IMG/VR virus record: IMGVR_UViG_3300020437_000004
Location: 60,854 to 124,853 of that record
Direction: 5' to 3' (one strand)
DNA from: a virus
DNA length: 64,000 bases
This document shows positions 1-7,721 of the stretch, in pieces. Numbering within the stretch: position 1 is the first letter of the stretch; the number at the start of each line of letters is the position of its first letter. The notes beneath the pieces were generated by a model. It was not told the origin of the DNA, did not search any database, and saw only the letters and a list, made by a program, of their open reading frames with translations. Made by a program: the position numbers and the translations under genes.

Positions 1-2124
1 GTTTTTGTTAGAGTCCTTGGTAGGTGGCTCTTCTATTGTTTGCTTACGAATAGAATAGAAATGATTATCCATTTCTATGTTGCCAGTGCTTGCTTTATCT
101 ACCCGTGAAATTCTAATCGTCCCGTTACAATCGTCTCCATGTCCATCAAGAAGACAGACAGATTCATTGTCATTGTATATCCTATCAGCAAAATTACTAT
201 TAGCAGAGTGTAGATTCTGGAAAGTAATAGGGTAAGTGCCTGCTGACATGTTGGTAAATCTTTCAGTCTGACTACCTCTCGTGCCTCGACGCTCAAATGT
301 CTTGTTGTCAATAGTAAAACTATCACATGTCACACCTGCAATATTTGGAGAGTCTTTCCATGACCACTCGATAGTGAAGTCACAGTTACCAGAGACTGTA
401 ATACTTTGACCAGAGAATTTTACTTCTGCTGTAGAGAATAGTTTGTCATAATACCTATGTAATTCTTGTGCCTTTTCTTTCTTACCTAGGTATGGATTCA
501 TGGCTGCAGCATCTTCATATGCCCATCCTAAAATTTCTACGAAACCATACCCACCTGCGTTTAAGGTTGCTCTCTCACCATTGCCTGGTGTGTCAGGCTC
601 ACCTGGTTTAATTGTAAGTAGAGTATCTTTTCTAGAGTTGGAATAGTATTTGTATACTGCAACTGATCTATCGTCTTTCTTATTCTTATGTAAGTAGAAG
701 ACAGGTTGATTAGATGTCAGTGTATATCCTGTTGGAGGTGTAGAGGATGTGCCATAGTCATGATTAGTGCCTGCCTTGTTACCTTCCAACACCATGAATG
801 TGACATCAAAACTAGCACTGTCACCAGTAAATGATGCTGTGGTTTCTGTGCCTACAGCAGGTAGGTCACCAGTGTATGTGCAATACCATCTACTATCAAA
901 CTCACCATTGTCATTATATACTTCAACGTTAACAGTGATGTTAGCACTACCAAGAGTAGCACTGTATGTCCTGTTACCTGCAGACGTATAGATTTTATTA
1001 CCGCCAGGATTATCGATCTTACTACCATTCCATGACCCATCATAGTTTGTGGTCACACCTAATAGATTATGCAGACCACTACCATAAGGTTTAAATGCTA
1101 GAGCAGCACCTTTCTGTGTCACATACTCATAGATACCAACTCTATCTGGATAGCAGTTAGCAATACAGAATGACTTGATGTTACCGTTATATCCTCTAGG
1201 GTAGAAGGTAACACAATCCTGTGAAGGTGGTTGCCATGCACCATCAATGTATGGTTTAAACAAACACTCTAGTGCTTCCTCTACACACTTACCCCAGTCA
1301 TCATTTTTCTGCTCAGGTGGACAATAGAATTGCTCTCTTGTATCAGTCCTCTCCCAGTATCCATCACCAATATCTTTAACTAAATTATCTCTTTGCAACT
1401 CCCATATTTTATCACAGTCTTTACCTCCTCCACCGATAGTTGGTGGAAGAATACCTGTGCCAGGTGTAGGTATCTTAATAGGAAATTCTACACACGTACT
1501 AGGATCTGTAGCATACTTCTCACACTCTGGACAGAATGGTAAGTATGGAAACATATCACAGATCATATCGATCGGTGGGTCTACCCTGAGATCAGGTATA
1601 TCAAACGGAGGTAGATCAATATCAGGTTGTCTAATCCCACCATCATCAAGTCCTAGAGGAGGATAACATCTTCCAACCAACTGTCTGATAACTTCCCTAG
1701 GATCTATATCCTCATCAGATGGAGGAAGTGGAGGGGGTGTAGGTAGATCAGGTGACGTGCCTCGCTCAGGACTGTTAGGTATAGGAATAGGACCGTAACA
1801 TCTATTCGCAGGGTTGTCAGCAGGATCATCATAAGTTGGCACACCACTACTAGGAGGTGGCGGTGGTGTGGCGAGTGTGATTCTGACGGGATTAGATGCA
1901 TCCAACGGGTTAGGTTGGAGTGACTCCTGTCTAAACGGACCGTAGCATCTTCCATCAGCACCAATGATGGGATCACTAGGCTGCAGAGTCCCAGCCGCTT
2001 GCCTTGGGTCACTAGGAATATACTGTGTAACATCCCTAGGGTTGGCAGCGTCGAGTGCGTTAGGTTGTAATTGAGGTATCTGTGGTGAATAACTTCCACC
2101 ATAACACCTTGGGTCCGCTGTCAT
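1..2124 (-). CDS. Large proline-rich, cysteine-containing protein (C-terminus beyond window)
   Basis: The frame is open from an ATG at 2124 to the window edge, giving 708 codons without a stop, so the C-terminal part is missing. The first 200 residues are rich in proline and aspartate and carry four spaced RCY motifs: DPRCYGG, DGRCYGP, NRCYGP and GRCYPP. The middle has further Cys residues, including CPEC. The rest is Gly/Thr/Asn-rich and beta-like. No enzyme motif was recognised. The length, low-complexity start and a late-promoter-like motif just upstream suggest a virion-associated or exported product, but this is inference. Confidence 0.75.
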   Translation of the reverse strand, partial: MTADPRCYGGSYSPQIPQLQPNALDAANPRDVTQYIPSDPRQAAGTLQPSDPIIGADGRCYGPFRQESLQPNPLDASNPVRITLATPPPPPSSGVPTYDDPADNPANRCYGPIPIPNSPERGTSPDLPTPPPLPPSDEDIDPREVIRQLVGRCYPPLGLDDGGIRQPDIDLPPFDIPDLRVDPPIDMICDMFPYLPFCPECEKYATDPSTCVEFPIKIPTPGTGILPPTIGGGGKDCDKIWELQRDNLVKDIGDGYWERTDTREQFYCPPEQKNDDWGKCVEEALECLFKPYIDGAWQPPSQDCVTFYPRGYNGNIKSFCIANCYPDRVGIYEYVTQKGAALAFKPYGSGLHNLLGVTTNYDGSWNGSKIDNPGGNKIYTSAGNRTYSATLGSANITVNVEVYNDNGEFDSRWYCTYTGDLPAVGTETTASFTGDSASFDVTFMVLEGNKAGTNHDYGTSSTPPTGYTLTSNQPVFYLHKNKKDDRSVAVYKYYSNSRKDTLLTIKPGEPDTPGNGERATLNAGGYGFVEILGWAYEDAAAMNPYLGKKEKAQELHRYYDKLFSTAEVKFSGQSITVSGNCDFTIEWSWKDSPNIAGVTCDSFTIDNKTFERRGTRGSQTERFTNMSAGTYPITFQNLHSANSNFADRIYNDNESVCLLDGHGDDCNGTIRISRVDKASTGNIEMDNHFYSIRKQTIEEPPTKDSNKN

Positions 2125-2129
2125 TACAA

Positions 2130-2798
2130 CTAGTTATCTTCTTTGTTATTTATTTCCTCTTCCATAGTCTTGTATGCCCACTCATCTGTGTGTCCAACTG
2201 ACCACCATTTAGGTAGAGTTTCTACAGCATAGTTTTGTGTGCAGACTTTGAAGTCAGGTTGTAGTAGAGCATCATTGTTTACCAAACTGTTGTCAAAGAA
2301 TTGACATCTATTGTTAGGTTGTGCAGCAAACTGTCCATTGTCCAGTGCAATAATATTAAATGTCTTATGCTCAGGATCATGCTCTGAAAAGTTTGTATCC
2401 AATACAGAGAAGTCAGGGTGTGCTGTATCAATAGTGAATTCATATTCACCAGGATGCATCTTCCTATCTTTACCAAAGAAAGAGCAGCGACCAAGGATAG
2501 GTTTCTCAACCACTGTAATATTGTAGTCGAAACAATCCCACAACTCTAGGACATCTAGTGGTAGTTGATTATCTTTATCATAATCTTCCTTCCATACGAA
2601 TGCACTGAGTGGTAACTTGTCAAACAGTGCACCGTAATCAGTCAGTAGGGTCTCAAAGTATAATGCTTTCGCTTGTATACTTCTTACTGAGATCCAAATA
2701 CCAGGTGTGATCTCTCCATGACCCTTCTCTAGGTCATAAAGATACTCTTTCTTTACCCATACCTTTCTTGGAGGTAAGGGGTGGACTAGATAACTCAT
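2130..2798 (-). CDS. Conserved hypothetical protein, 222 aa
   Basis: The ATG at 2798 overlaps the stop of the upstream metallopeptidase-like gene (ATGA), so the two are probably translationally coupled. The protein has no signal peptide, no membrane segment and no catalytic motif that I recognise. It is mixed alpha/beta in composition with many aromatic residues (KVWVKKEYL near the start, PKWWSVGHTDEWAY near the end). Function unknown. Because it lies between an exported HEGWH protein and the large RCY-repeat protein in one transcription direction, it may belong to the same late operon. Confidence 0.75.
   Translation of the reverse strand: MSYLVHPLPPRKVWVKKEYLYDLEKGHGEITPGIWISVRSIQAKALYFETLLTDYGALFDKLPLSAFVWKEDYDKDNQLPLDVLELWDCFDYNITVVEKPILGRCSFFGKDRKMHPGEYEFTIDTAHPDFSVLDTNFSEHDPEHKTFNIIALDNGQFAAQPNNRCQFFDNSLVNNDALLQPDFKVCTQNYAVETLPKWWSVGHTDEWAYKTMEEEINNKEDN
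2146..2154 (-). promoter_or_regulatory. Late-promoter-like motif AATAAATAA
   Basis: The minus strand reads AATAAATAA about 22 bp before the ATG at 2124, inside the end of the preceding gene. This is the spacing seen for the other ATAAATA/CTAAATA sites in this window. Confidence 0.4.
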
Positions 2799-3505
2799 TC
2801 TTTAATGTAATTGTTTTCAATAAGCCACTGCTTAGTGAGTGGAGTGGGTGGATATACTTCCCACATAGGAGTGCCAGATGCACAGACTTCAAGTGCTTCC
2901 TGTGTCATGCCCTCTTCATGACCTGCCCAGAATGCCTCCTTCTCCCATGGGATCGCTTTAGGATTCTGGTAGTATGCTTTTGCTGCCATGTCTGCCCACA
3001 GACCAGGCACATCCTCTTCGGGTTTGATAATAGCAAGTAGTGTATTATCTAGCGTCCCTGCCATACAGTCTTGTGCAGCATGCCAACCCTCATGCCTGAG
3101 GACTGCCATCAAAATATGAGGACGACTAACCCATGCCTCATTCAGATACATATGGTTGCTCACCGTGTGGTATACACCTCTGTGAGCAGGAGGAAAGTAT
3201 CTGGGGGATGCAACGTATACATTGATATCTAATTTATCAAATGCATTTACAATGGCATCAAATTCTGCAGACACTACATCCCAATTCTGATTGGGAAACA
3301 TGTCTCTAATATCATCACTACTCTTTACTTGTGTAATATCTTCTTTGCATTCCTTTAATAGCATACACCCCATCGCATCATATGTAAACCATCCCTTCGT
3401 AATACTATCCTCTCCTGTCCAGTCACTTTTTACAGGTGCTGCTGAAGCACAAGTAGCGACACCTAGTGCGATCCCAACGGTCAATGCTGCAATTAATTTT
3501 TTCAT
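2795..3505 (-). CDS. Exported protein with HExxH zinc-metallopeptidase motif
   Basis: This 236-residue protein begins with a clear signal peptide: basic KK, a hydrophobic core, and cleavage expected after residues ASA near position 22. The motif RHEGWH at residues 137-142 fits the HExxH zinc-binding and catalytic signature of zincin metallopeptidases. A third zinc ligand is not certain; Glu residues in the WEKEAFWAGHEEG stretch are candidates. Cys residues near 47, 53, 147 and 208 could form disulfides, which fits export. The likely location is the host periplasm. Substrate unknown; a role in cell-wall or envelope processing is only inference. Confidence 0.75.
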   Translation of the reverse strand: MKKLIAALTVGIALGVATCASAAPVKSDWTGEDSITKGWFTYDAMGCMLLKECKEDITQVKSSDDIRDMFPNQNWDVVSAEFDAIVNAFDKLDINVYVASPRYFPPAHRGVYHTVSNHMYLNEAWVSRPHILMAVLRHEGWHAAQDCMAGTLDNTLLAIIKPEEDVPGLWADMAAKAYYQNPKAIPWEKEAFWAGHEEGMTQEALEVCASGTPMWEVYPPTPLTKQWLIENNYIKE

Positions 3506-3528
3506 TTCTTACTCCGCCGTACCTACTA

Positions 3529-3557
3529 ATTATAACATTAAAAAAGAGACCTGTGGA
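3529..3557 (-). promoter_or_regulatory. Possible sigma-70 promoter for the HEGWH gene
   Basis: The minus strand has TCCACA, 17 bp, then a perfect TATAAT. The -35 box matches 4 of 6. It lies 24 bp or more upstream of the ATG at 3505 and overlaps the terminator of the preceding small gene. Confidence 0.4.
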
Positions 3558-3569
3558 AGCAAGTCTCTT
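3541..3569 (-). terminator. Rho-independent terminator
   Basis: On the minus strand AAGAGAC and GTCTCTT form a 7-bp stem with a 12-nt loop, followed by a run of U. It follows the 51-residue small gene at 3595-3750. Nearly the same stem recurs at 31921-31947. Confidence 0.7.
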
Positions 3570-3594
3570 AAAAGATACGATAGATTTTATTGGT

Positions 3595-3750
3595 CTAGTA
3601 GTCTAACACCTCCTTACAGATTCGTTTGCACGCTGACCTTGTATCTGTACACTCAACCAAGCACTCGTAGTAATCATCCTCGCGATGATTTTGGTTAGGC
3701 TCAAAAGGATGCCATGCCTCTAGTTGATTGTAAGGTAGTACGTTTTTCAT
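3595..3750 (-). CDS. Small cysteine-pattern protein, 51 aa
   Basis: The ATG at 3750 opens a 51-codon frame ending in TAG. The C-terminal half has the pattern DDYYECLVEC followed by CKRIC, giving paired cysteines (CxxxC twice). Small acidic proteins with this Cys pattern occur in cyanophages as far as I know, but no function is established. The gene is bracketed by two terminators and a late-promoter-like motif (3821-3827), so it can be transcribed alone. Confidence 0.65.
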   Translation of the reverse strand: MKNVLPYNQLEAWHPFEPNQNHREDDYYECLVECTDTRSACKRICKEVLDY

Positions 3751-3820
3751 AAGCATTTCCGTTGTCGGACTCATAACAAAGATGAGTTTGATTCATCTTC
3801 CTACCCTCTAATTCTACTAT

Positions 3821-3827
3821 TATTTAT
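3821..3827 (-). promoter_or_regulatory. Late-promoter-like motif ATAAATA
   Basis: The minus strand reads TATAAATAA immediately after the U-run of the psbA terminator and about 70 bp before the small gene starting at 3750. Confidence 0.45.
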
Positions 3828-3852
3828 AAAAAAAGGGGGCATTTCTGCCCCC
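3828..3852 (-). terminator. Rho-independent terminator after psbA
   Basis: On the minus strand a perfect GGGGGC/GCCCCC 6-bp stem with a 6-nt loop is followed by seven U residues. It closes the psbA plus small-peptide transcript. Confidence 0.9.
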
Positions 3853-3877
3853 GACGTAATAAAAAGAAATGCCTAGT

Positions 3878-3976
3878 TTAAGTTAGGACTGGTCCTAAAG
3901 TGATACCTACAGCAACAAAGAATAAGAATTCAAAGATGGGTAGATAACCTGCATTCTTTAGTAGAAATTGAGTCAT
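3878..3976 (-). CDS. Small membrane peptide downstream of psbA, 32 aa
   Basis: A 32-codon frame (ATG at 3976, stop TAA) lies 26 bp after psbA and before its terminator, so it shares the psbA transcript. The peptide is almost entirely one hydrophobic segment (IFEFLFFVAVGITLG) after a short MTQFLLKNAGY start. Size and topology resemble low-molecular-weight photosystem subunits, but I do not recognise a specific one. Coding status rests on position, clean start and stop, and membrane-like composition. Confidence 0.55.
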   Translation of the reverse strand: MTQFLLKNAGYLPIFEFLFFVAVGITLGPVLT

Positions 3977-4002
3977 TTGACCTTGTGCTCCTCAGGTGTA
4001 AC

Positions 4003-5094
4003 TTAACCGATTGCAGGTGCAGTCAGTGCAACAGGCACGGACTCAGCAGCAGCGAGGTCAAGTGGGAAGTTGTGAGCATTACGCTCGTGCATTACTTCCA
4101 TACCAAGGTTTGCTCTGTTAAGAATGTCACCCCAAGTAGGAATAACTTTACCACCTGCATCAACAACTGACTGGTTAAAGTTGAAACCATTCAAGTTGAA
4201 TGCCATAGTAGAGATACCCATAGCAGTAATCCAGATACAAACAACTGGGAATGCTGCAAGGAAGAAGTGAAGACTTCTAGAGTTATTGAAAGAAGCATAC
4301 TGGAAGATAAGACGACCAAAGTAACCATGAGCAGCTACGATGTTGTATGTTTCTTCTTCTTGTCCAAATTTGTAACCGTAGTTTTGAGACTCTTGCTCAG
4401 TAGTTTCTCTAATAAGAGAAGAAGTAACAAGAGATCCGTGCATTGCACTAAACAAAGATCCACCAAACACACCTGCAACACCAATCATATGGAATGGGTG
4501 CATAAGAATGTTGTGCTCTGCTTGGAATACAAACATGAAGTTGAATGTACCTGCGATGCCAAGAGGCATACCATCAGAGAAAGATCCTTGACCGAAAGGA
4601 TATACTAGGAAAACTGACGCTGCTGCTGCAACTGGTGCAGAGTAAGCAACACAGATCCAAGGTCGCATACCTAGTCTGTAACTAAGTTCCCATTGGCGTC
4701 CCATGTAAGCTGAGATACCGATAAGGAAGTGGAAGATAACGAGTTGATAAGGTCCTCCGTTGTAGAGCCATTCGTCAACTGTTCCTGCTTCCCAGATTGG
4801 GTAGAAGTGTAGTCCGATTGCGTTGCTGCTTGGGACGACTGCTCCTGAGATGATGTTGTTTCCATAGAGTAGAGATCCTGCTACAGGTTCGCGAATACCG
4901 TCGATATCGACGGGAGGGGCTGCAATAAATGCAACGATGAAACATGCTGCTGCAGTGAGCAAGCATGGGATCATGAGCACACCAAACCAACCAACATAAA
5001 GTCTGTTGTTAGTAGATGTAACCCACTGACAGAACTCATCCCATCCAGAGAGGAGTCCACCACGTTGGCGAATGCCAGAGTTGATAGTAGTCAT
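4003..5094 (-). CDS. psbA: Photosystem II D1 protein
   Basis: This 363-residue D1 reaction-centre protein has all the expected hallmarks: [14 protein letters not shown], the Tyr-Z region [12 protein letters not shown], the [11 protein letters not shown] segment with chlorophyll and iron ligands, the [14 protein letters not shown] loop, and [17 protein letters not shown] with Mn-cluster ligands. The C-terminal extension removed by CtpA in hosts is present. It is four residues longer at the N-terminus than the usual 359. I chose the ATG at 5094 because the 19 codons upstream do not match D1. Phage D1 replaces photodamaged host D1 and keeps photosynthesis running during infection. A sigma-70 promoter and a structured leader lie upstream, a terminator downstream. 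No psbD is present in the window. Confidence 0.98.
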   Translation of the reverse strand: MTTINSGIRQRGGLLSGWDEFCQWVTSTNNRLYVGWFGVLMIPCLLTAAACFIVAFIAAPPVDIDGIREPVAGSLLYGNNIISGAVVPSSNAIGLHFYPIWEAGTVDEWLYNGGPYQLVIFHFLIGISAYMGRQWELSYRLGMRPWICVAYSAPVAAAASVFLVYPFGQGSFSDGMPLGIAGTFNFMFVFQAEHNILMHPFHMIGVAGVFGGSLFSAMHGSLVTSSLIRETTEQESQNYGYKFGQEEETYNIVAAHGYFGRLIFQYASFNNSRSLHFFLAAFPVVCIWITAMGISTMAFNLNGFNFNQSVVDAGGKVIPTWGDILNRANLGMEVMHERNAHNFPLDLAAAESVPVALTAPAIG

Positions 5095-5213
5095 TAATTG
5101 AGAGTTTAAGTAATAGTGCAGGGAACACTGAGTATAATATTCCTGTCTCACCCTCAGAGGCAGGTATTAGAGACTTGCTTTACATCCCCATAGGTCTCGG
5201 TTAATGGGATGTT

Positions 5214-5250
5214 ATGTAACGAAACCGTTACATGGTGTTGGGATCAACAC
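5214..5250 (-). promoter_or_regulatory. Two perfect inverted repeats in the psbA leader
   Basis: ATGTAACG-4-CGTTACAT (5214-5233) and GTGTTG-4-CAACAC (5235-5250) are adjacent perfect palindromes. They start just at the expected transcription start of the psbA promoter, so they would form two hairpins at the mRNA 5' end, or a tandem operator. Confidence 0.6.
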
Positions 5251-5257
5251 GCTTCTT

Positions 5258-5287
5258 AGTATATAGGCTTTTTGGTTATTCTGTCAA
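5258..5287 (-). promoter_or_regulatory. Sigma-70 promoter for psbA
   Basis: The minus strand reads TTGACA, 18 bp, TATACT. The -35 box is a perfect consensus and lies within the last codons of the upstream gene. It gives a leader of about 150 nt before the psbA ATG. Confidence 0.75.
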
Positions 5288-5560
5288 GGGGTCAGGCAAA
5301 CCTAAAAATTCTTGCCCATACTTGTGATAGCAGTTGATTATCTCCTTGTGGATTTTCTCTTCATGAAAACCCTCTCCTTTTTTCATCTTCTCCAAGTGCT
5401 CTTGGAATAACCCTTGACTGATGTAGAGTGCACAAAATTCATAGACGTCGCGACTCAAGGGAATCTTAGCATAGATAAATGCGTTCAAACAAAACTGGCG
5501 AGCATGCATGTTTCCATCATTGTATCGCCAGTCGGAGGAGATGTCAGTCATCTTCTGCAA
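5276..5560 (-). CDS. Hypothetical protein, 94 aa
   Basis: A soluble acidic protein with a helical C-terminal half and two Cys residues. The ATG at 5560 overlaps the end of the preceding gene (stop at 5544); an in-frame ATG at 5551 is an alternative start. Not recognised. Its last codons (TTGACA) double as the -35 box of the psbA promoter. Confidence 0.7.
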   Translation of the reverse strand: MQKMTDISSDWRYNDGNMHARQFCLNAFIYAKIPLSRDVYEFCALYISQGLFQEHLEKMKKGEGFHEEKIHKEIINCYHKYGQEFLGLPDPLTE

Positions 5561-5714
5561 TCCTTACTACTTGGTTAATGTCTCTACTCATCTTAGCACA
5601 CATGAGTTGACTTAGGTAGTAGAGAAAGTTTGCTTTTGCTTTTGATAGGTTACGGTAGTGGACAAGTGACATCCACTCCTGACCATTCCATACTTCCAGT
5701 TTAAATTTCTTCAC
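5544..5714 (-). CDS. Small hypothetical protein, about 56 aa (GTG start)
   Basis: The frame runs upstream to 5780, but that would overlap the peroxiredoxin gene by 80 bp. A GTG at 5714 gives VKKFKLEVWNGQEWM, with 14 bp overlap; an ATG at 5738 is the other candidate. The product is small, mixed charged and aromatic, of unknown function. It is followed by an overlapping gene at 5560, consistent with coupling. Confidence 0.6.
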   Translation of the reverse strand: MKKFKLEVWNGQEWMSLVHYRNLSKAKANFLYYLSQLMCAKMSRDINQVVRIAEDD

Positions 5715-6222
5715 CAGTCCTGATCCAGTTGACGACATTCTCTGGATAGGATACCTCATAGGGATCCTCATCCGTGTCATCTACTTTACCAGGTTCTTCA
5801 AAAAGTTTAGTAATCACACCGTCTTCAATGACACATGCGTATCTCCATGAGCGGAGACCAAAACCCTTATCATTTTTGGTGACAAGTTGATTCATAAGTC
5901 CTGTCCACATAGCATTGCCATCAGGGATCAACTTGACCTTTTCAATACCTAACTCTCTCTGCCATGCATTCATTACGAATCCATCGTTAACAGAAATACA
6001 CCAAACCTCATCTACACCTTCCTCTTTGAAGTTGTTATAACATGCTTCGTAGGAAGGGAGTTGAAATTGGGTGCAGGTGGGAGTGAAAGCACCAGGCAGA
6101 GCAAACACTACATGCTTGCCCTTACCTAGTAGATCCACCGAGTTTATTTTGTCAAAACCAAATGCTTTGTCGTTACAATCTTTTTGACGGACGAAGACAA
6201 ATTCGACACTCGGGATATTCAT
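5701..6222 (-). CDS. Peroxiredoxin (Prx5/AhpC-TSA type)
   Basis: This 173-residue protein has the thioredoxin-fold peroxiredoxin signature PGAFTPTC with peroxidatic Cys at residue 50. The fold and length fit the Prx5 family, which reduces hydrogen peroxide and alkyl hydroperoxides using thioredoxin or glutaredoxin. Its position next to hli and psbA suggests protection against light-driven oxidative stress. A second Cys at about 62 and one in VDEVWC could resolve the sulfenate. The ATG at 6222 follows a short AT-rich gap. Confidence 0.88.
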   Translation of the reverse strand: MNIPSVEFVFVRQKDCNDKAFGFDKINSVDLLGKGKHVVFALPGAFTPTCTQFQLPSYEACYNNFKEEGVDEVWCISVNDGFVMNAWQRELGIEKVKLIPDGNAMWTGLMNQLVTKNDKGFGLRSWRYACVIEDGVITKLFEEPGKVDDTDEDPYEVSYPENVVNWIRTGEEI

Positions 6223-6251
6223 AATTATTAGTTACGCTATTTTATATAGTA

Positions 6252-6380
6252 TCATGCAAACACAGGAATTCCAACAGTTGCTGTTAGACCTGTGGCAAAC
6301 ATGAATGTAATAAATGGGATGTATTTAACTGACATTGGTCTTTTGTAAACTTCCATTACCTCATGATATGAATTAGACAT
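6252..6380 (-). CDS. Small membrane peptide, 42 aa
   Basis: The ATG at 6380 opens a 42-codon frame ending TGA. After a polar N-terminus (SNSYHEVMEVYKRP) comes one hydrophobic helix (IPFITFMFATGLTATVGIPVF). It lies between hli genes and the peroxiredoxin on the same strand, suggesting a thylakoid-related role, but that is position-based inference only. Confidence 0.55.
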   Translation of the reverse strand: MSNSYHEVMEVYKRPMSVKYIPFITFMFATGLTATVGIPVFA

Positions 6381-6391
6381 GAGATCGGACA

Positions 6392-6526
6392 TTAGAAAAT
6401 ACCGAAAAACATATGTCCAGTTAGAATGTCACTTGTTGCTGCTGCAACTAGACCAAGCATTGCTAGTCTACCATTCCAAGTTTCTGCCACTCTCTTCTGT
6501 GGCTCGATTGATTTAGTATTTGTCAT
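6392..6526 (-). CDS. hli: High-light-inducible protein 1
   Basis: A 44-residue single-helix chlorophyll-binding protein with the Hli core ETWNGRLAMLGLVAA (ExxNGRxAMxG). I chose the ATG at 6526 because the frame upstream reads through the neighbouring hli. The start overlaps the stop of hli 2 (TAATG), so the pair is coupled. Hli proteins bind chlorophyll and carotenoid and dissipate excess light energy around photosystem II. Confidence 0.95.
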   Translation of the reverse strand: MTNTKSIEPQKRVAETWNGRLAMLGLVAAATSDILTGHMFFGIF

Positions 6527-6633
6527 TAAAAGATACCAGGAATGATTTGTCCTGTGAATGTGTAAGCACCAACTGCTGCTACGAAACCAAGCATTGCTGC
6601 CCATCCATTAAATCTTTCTGCTTCTGGGGTCAT
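6526..6633 (-). CDS. hli: High-light-inducible protein 2, short form
   Basis: At 35 residues this is a minimal Hli: MTPEAERFNGWAAMLGFVAAVGAY. The usual Arg of NGR is replaced by Trp (NGWAAMLG), so the chlorophyll-ligand pair may be altered. It lies between hli 3 and hli 1 and its stop overlaps the hli 1 start. Confidence 0.9.
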   Translation of the reverse strand: MTPEAERFNGWAAMLGFVAAVGAYTFTGQIIPGIF

Positions 6634-6661
6634 GAGTTTGCTCCTATAAGGTTAGTTGTTG

Positions 6662-6862
6662 TTAGATTCCGAAGGCACCAAAAAAGAAGATGCTTCCAGA
6701 GAATGCGTATGAAATTACTCCTGATACAATCCCTAGCATTGCTAGACGACCGTTAAGTAATTCCGCTCTTTCGTTGTGAGTCACGGATACGTCCATTACT
6801 TGCATAGGTGGTTCCTTTGCAAACATGTTTTGCCTTCCGCCTGATTCAGTAGTAATTGTCAT
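6662..6862 (-). CDS. hli: High-light-inducible protein 3
   Basis: This 66-residue Hli has a longer hydrophilic N-terminus and the core ERAELLNGRLAMLGIVSG followed by the rest of the helix. It is the first gene after a sigma-70 promoter at 6892-6921 and heads the three-gene hli cluster. Confidence 0.95.
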   Translation of the reverse strand: MTITTESGGRQNMFAKEPPMQVMDVSVTHNERAELLNGRLAMLGIVSGVISYAFSGSIFFFGAFGI

Positions 6863-6891
6863 GAATAACGTTTGTTAAGTTATGTTACATA

Positions 6892-6921
6892 ATTATATAG
6901 GAAAGATTAAATTTCTGTCAA
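6892..6921 (-). promoter_or_regulatory. Sigma-70 promoter for the hli cluster
   Basis: The minus strand reads TTGACA, 18 bp, TATAAT: both boxes are perfect. The TGA of the -35 box is the stop codon of the upstream gene. Confidence 0.8.
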
Positions 6922-7172
6922 CCCCCAAATGTGATGACATCCGCACCTGCTGCTCCTTGAATAGGCACTTCCCCTGCAGCAACTGGGTAGTTATCAAAAT
7001 CAATGTGGAAACTTTCCACAGGTTTCTGTGTCTCTGCGATTGTCTTCAAACCAAGATAATGTCGCCACAACTCACCAGTGGTCTGGTCATCGACGTCGTT
7101 ATCTAGTGCCCACTTAAAGGCAGTCTTCGCTGCAGCGACAGCATCGTGAAATTCATTAGCGTAAGCCATCAT
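6918..7172 (-). CDS. Hypothetical protein, 84 aa
   Basis: The ATG at 7172 overlaps the stop of the preceding gene (ATGA). The protein is acidic with a helical N-terminal half (EFHDAVAAAKTAFKWALDNDV). No signal peptide or recognised motif. Its stop codon forms part of the hli promoter -35 box. Confidence 0.75.
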   Translation of the reverse strand: MMAYANEFHDAVAAAKTAFKWALDNDVDDQTTGELWRHYLGLKTIAETQKPVESFHIDFDNYPVAAGEVPIQGAAGADVITFGG

Positions 7173-7435
7173 GCTCCTTGATAAGGTGATACAACAACAT
7201 CCCTACGTCCACCATAGGCAGCGACCTCAGGATCAGGGTCTAACCACTTAGTGTATTCGGGATCTTCGATACAATAGTCCAACTGGATCGAGTTGTCAAG
7301 CTTATACATGGTGTAATAAGTCTTGGTGATCTCGTTGTATTTGAGAATGCGATAGTCAGGCATACCGTTGATCTCTAGTGTGCCACACTCGGCAAAACGG
7401 TATGGGAATCTGTCGAGAATTACTTTTACCTTCAT
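7169..7435 (-). CDS. Hypothetical protein, 88 aa
   Basis: A soluble, aromatic-rich protein with a beta-type pattern (TKTYYTMYKLD) and no recognised motif. It is coupled by ATGA overlap to the next gene. The 75-bp gap upstream is AT-rich and may hold its promoter, but no good boxes were found. Confidence 0.75.
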   Translation of the reverse strand: MKVKVILDRFPYRFAECGTLEINGMPDYRILKYNEITKTYYTMYKLDNSIQLDYCIEDPEYTKWLDPDPEVAAYGGRRDVVVSPYQGA

Positions 7436-7510
7436 GGTGTGTGTGAATCTATATGTATTCTAACGTTATCACACCAAGACTGTGACCTACTAAGGACAGT
7501 TATATAATTG

Positions 7511-7717
7511 TCACCTACGAAGAGTGTTAGCGTGTGTAATCATATACTCTCTGATCCACATCAACTCGTTAAAACATTTCTGATTGTGAGCACACCCACG
7601 AAGTTTAGGGTCTGGCTCGTGGAGAGACTCAATGAAGAGATCAAGTCCTCTATTCCACTTATCATTTTGCGAATCAAGATGTGCTTGATCTCTAGGTAAT
7701 TCGGATCTGTCTAACAT
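7511..7717 (-). CDS. Hypothetical protein, 68 aa
   Basis: The ATG at 7717 follows the oxygenase gene by 4 bp. The protein is mostly helical and has two Cys (CAHNQKC). Not recognised. Tight spacing and direction support it over the plus-strand frame on the same bases. Confidence 0.65.
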   Translation of the reverse strand: MLDRSELPRDQAHLDSQNDKWNRGLDLFIESLHEPDPKLRGCAHNQKCFNELMWIREYMITHANTLRR

Positions 7718-7721
7718 TTGT

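Noticed and set aside
3291-3698. Plus-strand 135-codon frame over the HEGWH gene and its leader
   Set aside because: It runs through a terminator and opposite a signal-peptide gene; no ribosome-binding site and no protein-like pattern.
4267-4608. Plus-strand 113-codon frame inside psbA
   Set aside because: It lies wholly opposite the highly conserved D1 coding sequence and has biased Cys/Arg-rich composition typical of an antisense shadow.
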